From JACMOY01 sp038322575 (GTDB lineage: Bacteria > Actinomycetota > Actinomycetes > Actinomycetales > Angustibacteraceae), in contig JBBQGB010000005.1 of NCBI GenBank assembly GCA_038322575.1, forward strand, positions 17,779-81,778: a stretch of 64,000 nt of DNA. Direction: 5' to 3'. The notes below the pieces were generated by a model. It saw nothing but the letters and a program-made list of their open reading frames with translations, ran no database searches and was not told the DNA's origin. Below are positions 1 through 8,156 of this stretch, piece after piece. A program made the translations under genes and the position numbers. Within the stretch, counting starts at the first letter, position 1. Each line of letters begins with the position of its first letter.

Positions 1-2
1 GT

Positions 3-1040
3 CAGGTGCACGCCGCGCTCGCGACCGACGTCGTGCCCGGTCGCGAGACGACCTCGTCGGTGGCCGCCCGTCGCGGCGCGCTGGCCGCCGTCAACGGCGG
101 GTACTTCGTCGTGGGTGAGGCGGACGGCGTGCCCGGTGACCTCGCCGGGGTCGGCGTCCAGGACGGCGCTTACGACAGCGAGGCGGTGGCCGACCGAGCG
201 GCCCTGGTCGTCGACGGCGCCCGCAGCCAGGTGGCGTCGATCACCACCGATGCGACGCTGCGCGCGCAGGACGGCTCTCGGGTGCGGCTGAACGGGATCG
301 ACCGGGCCGTGGGCCGGATCCGGGACTGCGGCGAGCCCGGTGACCGGCCCACCGAGATGGCGCAGCAGGACATCACGTGCACGAACCCCGACGAGATCGT
401 CGTCTTCGACGGCGCGTACGGCGCGAGCGCCGAGGCGGGCGCCGGGGTGGCGGTGACGCTGGACCGGCGCGACCGGGTGGTCGACGTGCGCGACTCGCGC
501 GGGGGTGCGATCCCGAGGGGCGGCAGCATCCTGGAGGGGATCGGCGCCGGTGCGACCTGGCTGCGCAGCCACGCGGTGATCGGCACCGTCGTCCGCACGG
601 CGACCGACCTGCGCGCCGACGGTCGGGTGCTGGGCCTGCACCGCGGCACGAGCGTGGTCAACGGCGGTCCGTTCCTGGTGCGCGACGGTGCGACCTCCGT
701 CGACGCCTACCGCGAGGGCTTCGTGCACCCGGGCGACCCGGGCTTCTACTTCGCGTTCGCCGTCAGCCGCAACCCCCGCACGATGGCGGGCCTGACCCGC
801 GGCGGCGACCTGCTGCTCGTCACCGTCGACGGACGGGCGCCGGGATACAGCATCGGGATGAGCTTCGCCGAGCAGGCCCGGGTCATGCAGGCTCTCGGGG
901 CACGGGACGCGATCAACCTCGACGGCGGCGGGTCGACCACCATGGTCGCCGCCGGTGGCCTGCTGGGGCGCCCCTCTGACGCGACGGGCGAGCGCCCGGT
1001 CGGTGACGTGCTCGTGGTCGAACCGCAGCGACGTGACTGA
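3..1040 (+). CDS. Phosphodiester glycosidase (NAGPA/DUF2233 family), 5' partial
   Basis: The frame is open to the left edge, so the amino end is missing and about 345 residues are visible. The protein belongs to the NAGPA (DUF2233) family, which cleaves sugar phosphodiester bonds such as exposed GlcNAc-phosphate groups; bacterial members are usually exported, but any signal peptide would lie outside the window. Landmarks seen are NGGYF near residue 30 of the visible part, NGGPFLVRDG near 219, and NLDGGGSTTM near 303, a strongly conserved family motif, followed by a GDVLVVEP tail. The true substrate is unknown. The next gene starts about 100 bp later behind its own ribosome binding site, so this looks like the end of a transcription unit. 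Confidence 0.85.
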   Translation, partial: QVHAALATDVVPGRETTSSVAARRGALAAVNGGYFVVGEADGVPGDLAGVGVQDGAYDSEAVADRAALVVDGARSQVASITTDATLRAQDGSRVRLNGIDRAVGRIRDCGEPGDRPTEMAQQDITCTNPDEIVVFDGAYGASAEAGAGVAVTLDRRDRVVDVRDSRGGAIPRGGSILEGIGAGATWLRSHAVIGTVVRTATDLRADGRVLGLHRGTSVVNGGPFLVRDGATSVDAYREGFVHPGDPGFYFAFAVSRNPRTMAGLTRGGDLLLVTVDGRAPGYSIGMSFAEQARVMQALGARDAINLDGGGSTTMVAAGGLLGRPSDATGERPVGDVLVVEPQRRD

Positions 1041-1144
1041 ACGCCTCTGGCGCCGCACTGGGGTCGCTCAGGTATAGCCCGCGGCGCCGGTCGTGACGCA
1101 GGATGGCTGCAGCAGCCACCGGCCTTCACCGACGAGGAGCCCGC

Positions 1145-2974
1145 ATGACCCAGACCCTGCAGCCGCCCACCACCACGTCGGGCCCGCGGGCCGAGGTCGA
1201 GGCGTGGCTGGCCGCCTTCGAGCAGGCCCTGACCGCCGCGGACGTCGACGCCGCGGTCGGGTTGTTCGCGTCCGACAGCTACTGGCGCGACCTGGTGAGC
1301 TTCACGTGGAACATCGTCACCGTCGAGGGCCCGGACGGCGTCCGCGACCTGCTCGAGAACACGCTCGCGAGGGTGCAGCCGCAGGGGTTCGTCGTTGCCG
1401 ACGACCTCGGGGAGCCGAGCGAGGCCGGGGGCGTCGTCGACGCGTGGATCCGGTTCGAGACCGGTGTCGGCCGCGGGCTGGGTCACCTGCGGCTGAAGGA
1501 CGGCCGGTGCTGGACGCTGCTGACGACCTTGGCCGAGCTGAAGGGCCACGAGGAGCCGTTGAGCGATCGACGCCCGCGCGGCGCCGAGCACGGCGCCGAC
1601 AAGAACCGGCGCACCTGGAGCGAGCAGCGCGAGCAGGAGGCGGCCGAGCTGGGTCGCACCACCCAGCCCTACGTGCTCGTCGTGGGCGGCGGCCAGGGGG
1701 GCATCGCGCTGTCGGCGCGGCTGCGGCAGCTCGACGTCCCGACGATCGTGATCGACCAGCACCCGCGCGCGGGTGACGCCTGGCGGGCGCGGTACAAGTC
1801 GCTGTGCCTGCACGACCCGGTCTGGTACGACCACCTGCCCTACCTGGACTTCCCCAAGACCTGGCCGGTGTTCGCGCCCAAGGACAAGATCGCCGACTGG
1901 CTCGAGATGTACACCAAGGTGATGGAGCTGAACTACTGGGGCTCGACCCGGTGCCTGAGCGCGACGTACGACGAGGCGGCGGCCGAGTGGGTCGTCGAGG
2001 TCGACCGCGACGGCGAGCGGATCACCCTGCGCCCCAAGCAGCTGGTCCTCGCGACCGGCATGTCGGGCAAGCCGAACGTCCCTGCGTTCGAGGGGATGGA
2101 CGTCTTCGAGGGCGACCAGCACCACTCCTCGCAGCACCCCGGCCCGGACGCCTACCGGGGCAAGCGCGCCGTGGTGATCGGCGCGAACAACTCGGCGCAC
2201 GACATCTGCGCGGCGCTGTGGGAGGCCGGGGCCGACGTCACGATGGTGCAGCGCTCGTCCACCCACATCGTGCGGTCCGACTCGCTGATGACGTTCGCGC
2301 TCGGCGGCCTGTACTCCGAGCAGGCCGTGGCGTCGGGCATGACGACGCAGAAGGCCGACCTGACGTTCGCCTCGCTGCCGTACCGGATCATGCACGAGTT
2401 CCAGATCCCGGTGTACGACGCGATCCGCAAGCAGGACGCCGACTTCTACTCCCGGCTCGAGGCGGCCGGGTTCATGCTCGACTACGGCGACGACGACAGC
2501 GGGCTGTTCATGAAGTACCTGCGTCGCGGCTCGGGCTACTACATCGACGTCGGCGCGAGCGAGCTCGTCGCCAACGGCGACATCCACCTGAAGAGCGGCG
2601 TCGACGTCGAGCGGCTCACGAAGGACTCGGTGGTGCTGACCGACGGTACCGAGCTGCCGGCCGACCTGGTCGTCTACGCCACCGGGTACGGCTCGATGAA
2701 CGGGTGGGCCGCCGACCTGATCTCACAGGAGGTGGCCGACAAGGTCGGCAAGGTGTGGGGTCTGGGGTCGGACACCACCAAGGACCCGGGCCCGTGGGAG
2801 GGCGAGCAGCGCAACATGTGGAAGCCCACCCAGCAGCAGGGGCTGTGGTTCCACGGCGGCAACCTGCACCAGTCGCGGCACTACTCGCTCTACCTCGCGC
2901 TGCAGCTCAAGGCCCGCGAGGCCGGTCTCGACACCCCGGTCCACGGGTTGCAGGAGGTTCACCACCTGAGCTGA
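1145..2974 (+). CDS. NTF2-like domain fused to flavin-containing monooxygenase
   Basis: A 609-residue protein. Residues 10-135 resemble an NTF2/SnoaL-like fold. From about 175 onward it is a flavin-containing monooxygenase of the YUCCA/Baeyer-Villiger type, expected to hydroxylate or oxygenate a small molecule using FAD and NADPH. Visible motifs are the FAD Rossmann loop GGGQGG near 181, an FEGDQHHSSQH stretch near 321 like the family fingerprint, the NADPH loop IGANNSAHD near 343, and the late YATGYG motif near 511. The start is the ATG at 1145, because GAGGAG lies 8-13 nt upstream; an in-frame ATG at 1103 lacks this. It stands alone, so the substrate cannot be inferred from neighbours. Confidence 0.87.
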   Translation: MTQTLQPPTTTSGPRAEVEAWLAAFEQALTAADVDAAVGLFASDSYWRDLVSFTWNIVTVEGPDGVRDLLENTLARVQPQGFVVADDLGEPSEAGGVVDAWIRFETGVGRGLGHLRLKDGRCWTLLTTLAELKGHEEPLSDRRPRGAEHGADKNRRTWSEQREQEAAELGRTTQPYVLVVGGGQGGIALSARLRQLDVPTIVIDQHPRAGDAWRARYKSLCLHDPVWYDHLPYLDFPKTWPVFAPKDKIADWLEMYTKVMELNYWGSTRCLSATYDEAAAEWVVEVDRDGERITLRPKQLVLATGMSGKPNVPAFEGMDVFEGDQHHSSQHPGPDAYRGKRAVVIGANNSAHDICAALWEAGADVTMVQRSSTHIVRSDSLMTFALGGLYSEQAVASGMTTQKADLTFASLPYRIMHEFQIPVYDAIRKQDADFYSRLEAAGFMLDYGDDDSGLFMKYLRRGSGYYIDVGASELVANGDIHLKSGVDVERLTKDSVVLTDGTELPADLVVYATGYGSMNGWAADLISQEVADKVGKVWGLGSDTTKDPGPWEGEQRNMWKPTQQQGLWFHGGNLHQSRHYSLYLALQLKAREAGLDTPVHGLQEVHHLS

Positions 2975-3069
2975 CCGGTCCGTCGCGGCGATCGCCCCGG
3001 CCCGGCCCGGGCGCCGCCGAGGGCGCCCGGCGTTGCGGGCTCGCCCGTGCGCCCGGGACACTGGTCGGC

Positions 3070-3765
3070 GTGAGCATCAGCCCCAGCGCCGAGACGACCG
3101 CCGCGTTCGACCGCCTCGCCTCGCTCGTCTACGCCGCGCCCGACGTCCCCGCCGTGCTGCAGGCCATCGTCGAGGCCGCGGTCGAGCTGATCCCCGGGTG
3201 CGACCACGCCACGGTCGCGATGATCATCAAGGGTGAGTTCACCACCGTGGCGGCCACCGACGACGTCGCCCGTCGGGTGGACGGGTACGAGCGCGAGCTC
3301 GGGGACGGACCCTGCGTGGACGCCATCGTCGAGGACTCCTTCCAGATGGACAGCGACATCCGGACCCGGTCGCAGTGGCCGCGCCTGGCCGAGAAGGTCC
3401 TGGCCACCACCCCGGTGCGCGGGATGATCGGCTACCGGCTGATGATCGAGGGACGCAAGACCGGTGCGCTCAACGTCTTCTCCGACACCGCCGGCGCCCT
3501 GGACGCCTCGTCCGCGGACGCCGGAGCGGTGCTGGCCGCGTTCGCGTCGGTGGCGGTGACGGCCGCCACCCGGCACGAGCGGGCCGAGCAGCTGCAGCAG
3601 GGTCTGGCGAGCAACCGCGAGATCGGCAAGGCGGTCGGGCTGCTCATGGCCACCCACCGGGTCGACGCCGACCAGGCGTTCGCGCTGCTGCGGACGACGT
3701 CGTCGCGGATGAACGTCAAGCTGGTCGACATCGCCGCGCGGGTGGTCGAGCTCGGGGTGGACTGA
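3070..3765 (+). CDS. GAF and ANTAR domain protein
   Basis: A 231-residue regulator. Residues 10-160 form a GAF sensor domain and residues about 165-228 an ANTAR domain, recognisable by SNREIGKAVGLLMATHRV followed by the AFALLRTTSSR helix. ANTAR domains bind paired hairpins in nascent RNA and prevent transcription termination; the GAF part would sense a ligand. The GTG at 3070 is chosen because the GAF domain follows directly and a GACACT box sits 7 nt upstream, compatible with a leaderless transcript. It is convergent with the HATPase gene, and together with that gene and the nearby GGDEF gene makes a small signalling cluster. The sensed signal is unknown. Confidence 0.9.
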   Translation: MSISPSAETTAAFDRLASLVYAAPDVPAVLQAIVEAAVELIPGCDHATVAMIIKGEFTTVAATDDVARRVDGYERELGDGPCVDAIVEDSFQMDSDIRTRSQWPRLAEKVLATTPVRGMIGYRLMIEGRKTGALNVFSDTAGALDASSADAGAVLAAFASVAVTAATRHERAEQLQQGLASNREIGKAVGLLMATHRVDADQAFALLRTTSSRMNVKLVDIAARVVELGVD

Positions 3766-3787
3766 CCCCTTCAGCTCGGCGGACGGG

Positions 3788-4201
3788 TCAGCTCGACCCG
3801 ACCAGCGCCCAGACCACCTTGCCGGTCGGCGTGCGCGCCCAGCCGAGGGTGTCGCTGACCCGGCCGACGATCATCAGGCCACGCCCGGCCTCGCTGAGCT
3901 GGCCGACGTCGCGCACGACCGGTGGGGCCGGGCTGTCGTCCGCGACCGCCACCACCCACCCGCTCGCCAGCCGGTGCACCGAGAGCACCAGACCGCCGCG
4001 GGCGTGCCGCAGGCCGTTGGCCACCAGCTCGCTGGTGACCAGCGCCGCGCGCCGGCGCACCTGGTCCTCGCCGCTGTCGATCGCCTGCGACACCAGCCGG
4101 CGCGCCAGGCGCGCACTCTGCGGCTCGGGGCGCAGCGACCACTCGCCACGGGGTGTCCCGACCGGCGGCTGCGCGGCGGGCACCGCGACGGCGGAGGACA
4201 C
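3788..4201 (-). CDS. HATPase_c anti-sigma regulatory-type ATP-binding protein
   Basis: A 137-residue stand-alone GHKL ATPase of the RsbW/SpoIIAB-like type common in actinomycetes, which bind and inhibit sigma factors or switch partners by phosphorylating an anti-anti-sigma protein. The N-box is SELVANGLRHA at residues 57-67, the G1 box is VADDSP near 84, and the G2 box GRGLMIVGRVSDTLGW near 104. No sensor domain or membrane segment is present. The GTG start at 4201 has GAAGGGAT upstream. No sigma factor or STAS partner is adjacent, so its partner lies elsewhere. The gene is divergent from the VOC gene at 4322. Confidence 0.85.
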   Translation of the reverse strand: MSSAVAVPAAQPPVGTPRGEWSLRPEPQSARLARRLVSQAIDSGEDQVRRRAALVTSELVANGLRHARGGLVLSVHRLASGWVVAVADDSPAPPVVRDVGQLSEAGRGLMIVGRVSDTLGWARTPTGKVVWALVGSS

Positions 4202-4321
4202 CTGGCGATCCCTTCTGAGCGAGTGGTGCGTGCAGGGTCGAGGCCCCCACCGTAGACCGGCGGGAGCGGTGCCGCTGGACGGTGGTGCGGACCGCCCCGA
4301 ACGGTGTGCCACGATCGAGGC

Positions 4322-4960
4322 ATGCGAGTCGATCACGTGTCCTACGCCGCCGAGACCGGCGGCCTGCGTCAGACCGCGGCCACCTTGTCCGAAGCTCTGG
4401 GCGTGGCCGCGCTCGACGGGGGGGTGCACCCGAGGTTCGGCACCCGCAACATGGTGCTCCCGCTCACGCAGGGGCGGTACGTCGAGGTCGTCGAGGTGCT
4501 CGACCACCCGGCCTCGGACAAGGCGCCGTTCGGCCAGGCCGTGCGCGCCCGCTCGGCTGACGGTGGCGGCTGGCTGGGCTGGTGCGTCGCGGTCGACGAC
4601 ATGGCCCCGCACGAGAAGCGGCTGGGCCGCGAGGCCGCCCCGGGCAACCGCCGACTGCCGGACGGCACCGAGCTGCACTGGCGCCAGCTGGGCGTCAAGG
4701 GCCTGATGTCGGACCCCCAGCTGCCCTTCCTGACCCGCTGGGAGACCGGCGGGGCGCTGCACCCGTCGGCCGCCGGCCCCTCCTCGGTCACGCTGGTCGG
4801 CCTGCAGATCGCCGGCGACCGGTCGCGGGTGATCGACTGGCTGGGTCTGCCCGCCGGCTACACCTCCTCCGAGGTGGAGTTCACCTTCGTCGCGCCGCAC
4901 GGCACCCCGGGCCTGCTGTCCTGCACGTTCCAGACGCCCAGCGGGCTGGTCGTCGTCTAG
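4322..4960 (+). CDS. VOC family (glyoxalase-like) protein
   Basis: A 212-residue protein beginning MRVDHVSYAAE, the typical first strand of a glyoxalase-like (Glyoxalase_3) VOC fold, with a second half beginning VTLVGLQIAGDR. VOC proteins use paired beta-alpha-beta modules to hold a metal or a hydrophobic ligand. Possible ligands are His5 and glutamates near residue 56, but the reaction cannot be told from sequence. The ATG at 4322 is used because an upstream ATG at 4304 would add only six non-conserved residues. The TAG stop overlaps the stop codon of the convergent GGDEF gene. Confidence 0.8.
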   Translation: MRVDHVSYAAETGGLRQTAATLSEALGVAALDGGVHPRFGTRNMVLPLTQGRYVEVVEVLDHPASDKAPFGQAVRARSADGGGWLGWCVAVDDMAPHEKRLGREAAPGNRRLPDGTELHWRQLGVKGLMSDPQLPFLTRWETGGALHPSAAGPSSVTLVGLQIAGDRSRVIDWLGLPAGYTSSEVEFTFVAPHGTPGLLSCTFQTPSGLVVV

Positions 4961-6774
4961 CGCACAGCGGCCACGGCGGACACGCCGCCGGCGACGGCGA
5001 CGCGGTTGCGGCCCTGCGCCTTGGCGGCGTACATCGCGGTGTCGGCAGCCTCGATCAAGCCCTGCGCCGAGGCCGCGTGGGTCGGCATCGCCGCGACCCC
5101 GATGGACGCGGTCACGCCGGTCTCGCCCTTGACGCCGAAGGTGGCCTCGATCTGCGAGCGCAGCCGCTCGGCGAGCACCTGGGCGCACGCGGCGTCGCTC
5201 TCGCGGACCAGGACGGCGATCTCCTCGCCCCCGTAGCGGTACGCGGTGTCGGTCGAGCGCAGCAGGTCGGTGATCAGCGCCGCGACGTCCTGCAGGACGT
5301 CGTCGCCGCGGGCGTGCCCGTGGGTGTCGTTGATCGTCTTGAAGTGGTCGAGGTCGATCATCAAGAAGGCGAGCGGCCGGCCGTAGCGCAGGCTGCGCTC
5401 GACCTCCTGGGCCAGGTCGGTCGTGAGCCGCCGGCGGTTTGCGAGGCGGGTGAGCGGGTCGTGCTCGCTGGCGTGCTCGGCACCCTCGTGCAGGCGGGCC
5501 GCCTCGATCGCCGTGGCCGCGTGGATCGTCATCGTCTCGATGATCTCGATCTGCTCGTCGCTGAGCTGAAGGCCGGGTGCCAGCCCCAGCTCGAGGACCC
5601 CGATGATCCGGGCGCCGACGACCAGCGGCACCGCGGTGCTCGTCCCACCGGTCGGCTCGCCCGTGACCCCCTGGGTGGCGCGGCCGTACTTCGCAGCGCG
5701 CCCGACGACGCCCACCCCCAGATCGAGCGTGGTCGAGGCCGCCGGACCGCCGGTCGCGGAGTCCCAGCGCGACTCGATGCCGAGGCCGTCGTCGGTCACC
5801 AGCCACACGGCGACCCGGTCGACGGCGGCGATGGCGAGGGCTGCGTCGGTGATCGAGATCAGCACGTACCGCAGGTTCAGGCTGCCGCCGATCTCCCGGA
5901 CCATCGACAGGATCCCCTGCAAGCGCGTGTTCTGGGCGGCGATGAGCTGGTCGCGGTCGGCTGCGGCGGTGCGGGCCAGGCCCAGCGCGGCGGTCATCGC
6001 GTTGAGCCCGTCGATGACCTCGACCAGCTCGAGCGGCCCCGGTGAGCTGACGTGGTGGTGCAGGTCGCCCTCGCTGACGGCCTGCAGGCCCCGCAGGACG
6101 GCGTCCACCGGTGCCACGACGTCCCGGCGCAGGGCGTCCCGGCGCCTGATGCTCAGCGCGACGGTCGCCATCGCGACCGCGACCACGGCGGCGAGCAAGG
6201 TGACGATCAGGACGTACTGGGTGTGGCGGGCGTTCCTCAGCGCCGAACGGGTGCGGTCGACCGCGTCCTGCTGGGTCCCGCGGTAGCGGTCGAACAGCAC
6301 CTTGCCGGCCCGCAGGTAGGCGTTGTGGGCGGCGACGTCACCGGGACGGGACGCCGACCCAGAGGCGGCCGGGGTGGCCCATTCGTCCTGCCACTGCTGC
6401 TGGGCGATCCGCACCGCGACCACGCTGCGGGTCAGGCGCGGGTCGGAGGCGATGTCGAGCAGCCGGGCATCGACGGTGGCGAGGACACCGAGACCGCTGT
6501 GGTACGGGGTCAGGTAGGTCAGGTCGCCGGTCGACAGGAACGCCCGCAGGCCGGTCTCCTGGTCGAGCATCGCCGCGTGGCTGTCCTGCAGCGCCAGCAG
6601 GCCGCCCTCGTAGCGGGTGATCCTCGGTTGGGACACCAGCGCGAACCAGGCCAGCAGCGACGACAGGAGCAGGCTGATCACGACAGCGCCCGCGATGACC
6701 ACGCGCATACCCCGGTCGACCGCAGCCGACAGGCCTACGGGCGTCGTCGATCGTGCTCGCCGCCGCATCGTCAC
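4957..6774 (-). CDS. Membrane diguanylate cyclase: CHASE3-HAMP-GAF-GGDEF
   Basis: A 605-residue membrane receptor expected to make cyclic di-GMP. Order: transmembrane helix about 24-46, an extracytoplasmic CHASE3-like helical sensor (about 50-185, with ALQDSHAAMLDQETGLRAFL), second transmembrane helix about 188-210, HAMP linker, GAF domain about 285-425, and GGDEF domain from about 435 (DPLTRLANRR, MIDLDHFKTIND). The active loop reads GGEEI, a catalytically competent variant. No EAL or HD-GYP domain is attached. A strong ribosome binding site (AGGAGAGG) precedes the ATG at 6774. The last codons overlap the convergent VOC gene by four bases, so the two transcripts have complementary 3' ends. 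Confidence 0.93.
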   Translation of the reverse strand: MTMRRRARSTTPVGLSAAVDRGMRVVIAGAVVISLLLSSLLAWFALVSQPRITRYEGGLLALQDSHAAMLDQETGLRAFLSTGDLTYLTPYHSGLGVLATVDARLLDIASDPRLTRSVVAVRIAQQQWQDEWATPAASGSASRPGDVAAHNAYLRAGKVLFDRYRGTQQDAVDRTRSALRNARHTQYVLIVTLLAAVVAVAMATVALSIRRRDALRRDVVAPVDAVLRGLQAVSEGDLHHHVSSPGPLELVEVIDGLNAMTAALGLARTAAADRDQLIAAQNTRLQGILSMVREIGGSLNLRYVLISITDAALAIAAVDRVAVWLVTDDGLGIESRWDSATGGPAASTTLDLGVGVVGRAAKYGRATQGVTGEPTGGTSTAVPLVVGARIIGVLELGLAPGLQLSDEQIEIIETMTIHAATAIEAARLHEGAEHASEHDPLTRLANRRRLTTDLAQEVERSLRYGRPLAFLMIDLDHFKTINDTHGHARGDDVLQDVAALITDLLRSTDTAYRYGGEEIAVLVRESDAACAQVLAERLRSQIEATFGVKGETGVTASIGVAAMPTHAASAQGLIEAADTAMYAAKAQGRNRVAVAGGVSAVAAVR

Positions 6775-6855
6775 CTCTCCTCGTGCTGAACCCCTACCGG
6801 TGGTCGGCCGAACGGGGGTCCCGCTTGAGCGCAGGCGGGCGGTGCGCTGGGTCGG

Positions 6856-8070
6856 TCAGGCGCTGGCGACCGCGGCGGCCGTGTCGGGTGCGCGGTCGCG
6901 CCGCGGCTCGACGTACCGGCGGATCGCGAGCGCGGCGGCCGCGCCCTCGCCGGCGGCCGAGGCCGCCTGCTTGGTGCTTCCGGCGCGGACGTCGCCCGCG
7001 GCGAAGACCCCCGGGTGGCTGGTCTGCAGCCCGACGTCGGTGACGACGAACCCGGCCTCGTCCAGGTCGGGCAGCCCCTCGACGTCGCCGGTGTTCGGCG
7101 AGAGCCCGATGAAGACGAAGACCCCGTCGTAGGCCTCGTCCCGCTCGGCACCGGTGGTCGTGTCCTGCAGCCGCACGCTCGCCAGCCTGCCGTCGCCGTT
7201 GAACGCGGTGACCGTCGTGCTGGGCAGCACCGTCATGGCCGGGTTCTCGGCCACCTTCTCGCGCACCACGCTGCTCGCCGTCAGGGCCGGGCCGTTGGTC
7301 GCGATGGTGACGTCAGGCGAGAAGCGGGTGAGGAAGACGCCCTCCTCGCCCGCGCTGTTGCCCCCGCCGACCACCAGCAGCTTCTTGCCCTTGTAGAAGG
7401 CGCCGTCGCAGGTGGCGCAGAAGTGGACGCCGGCCCCGATGAAGTCGTCCTCACCGGGCACCCCGAGTCGGCGGTACGTCGAGCCCAGGGTGAGCAGGAC
7501 GGCGGTCGCGGCGTACTGACGCCCGTCGCCGGTGCGCACGCAGCGGTACTCACCATCGACGTCCAGGGCCGCGACCGACTGGGCGGTGAGGATCTCGACG
7601 CCGAACCGCTCGGCCTGCTGGCGCAGCCGGTCGGCGAACTCCGAGCCGGTGACCCCCTCGGGGAAGCCGGGGAAGTTGTCCAGCCGCTCGGTGACGCCGG
7701 CCTGGCCGCCGACCCCGGCACGCTCGATCACCAGGGTGCTCAGGCCCTCGCGGGCGGTGTACAGCGCCGCCGTCAGACCGGCCGGGCCGGACCCGACGAC
7801 GATGACGTCGTAGAACGGGTTCTTCGCCTCGGTGGTCAGGCCCAGCTTGGTGGCGAGCTCGGCGTTCGACGGCTCGACCAGCGTCGATCCGTCCTCGAAC
7901 GCGAGCACCGGGATGATGCTCTTGCCGGCGTTGACCTCATTGACGAACGCCAGCCCCTCGGCGTCGGTGTCGATGTCGACGAACGAGTACTGCACGCGCT
8001 GCTCGCCGAGGAACTGCTTGGCCCGCTTGCAGTCCCCGCACCAGCTGGTTCCGTACACGACGAGTGGCAT
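6856..8070 (-). CDS. Glutaredoxin-like domain fused to thioredoxin reductase
   Basis: A 404-residue fusion. Residues 1-80 are a glutaredoxin/NrdH-like fold with the redox pair W10-CGDC-14. Residues 87 to the end are a low-molecular-weight thioredoxin reductase: FAD loop GSGPAG at 93-98, redox-active CATC at 218-221, NADPH loop GGGNSAGE at 235-242, and the C-terminal FAD signature GVFAAGDVR. Ordinary thioredoxin reductases are about 310-335 residues, so the extra domain explains the length. The likely role is NADPH-driven reduction of the attached disulfide domain and then of protein or low-molecular-weight thiols. A TTGATC-N16-TAGCCT promoter ends 7 nt before the ATG. Confidence 0.9.
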   Translation of the reverse strand: MPLVVYGTSWCGDCKRAKQFLGEQRVQYSFVDIDTDAEGLAFVNEVNAGKSIIPVLAFEDGSTLVEPSNAELATKLGLTTEAKNPFYDVIVVGSGPAGLTAALYTAREGLSTLVIERAGVGGQAGVTERLDNFPGFPEGVTGSEFADRLRQQAERFGVEILTAQSVAALDVDGEYRCVRTGDGRQYAATAVLLTLGSTYRRLGVPGEDDFIGAGVHFCATCDGAFYKGKKLLVVGGGNSAGEEGVFLTRFSPDVTIATNGPALTASSVVREKVAENPAMTVLPSTTVTAFNGDGRLASVRLQDTTTGAERDEAYDGVFVFIGLSPNTGDVEGLPDLDEAGFVVTDVGLQTSHPGVFAAGDVRAGSTKQAASAAGEGAAAALAIRRYVEPRRDRAPDTAAAVASA

Positions 8071-8077
8071 GCCCAGA

Positions 8078-8105
8078 AGGCTAGTGCGGCACGGCGCGCG
8101 ATCAA
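8078..8105 (-). promoter_or_regulatory. Predicted leaderless promoter of the glutaredoxin-thioredoxin reductase gene
   Basis: On the minus strand TTGATC (8105-8100) and TAGCCT (8083-8078) are separated by 16 nt. The -10-like box ends 7 nt before the ATG at 8070, so transcription would start at or within a base or two of the start codon. Inferred from motif spacing only. Confidence 0.5.
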
Positions 8106-8156
8106 GGGGTGCGCAGGTGACGAGAGTCTGACAACTCGCGGCCGCTCACCAGGCGC

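Noticed and set aside
746..2587. 613-codon minus-strand frame over the monooxygenase gene
   Set aside because: No start context, no domain, and it runs antisense across two genes; composition bias explains it.
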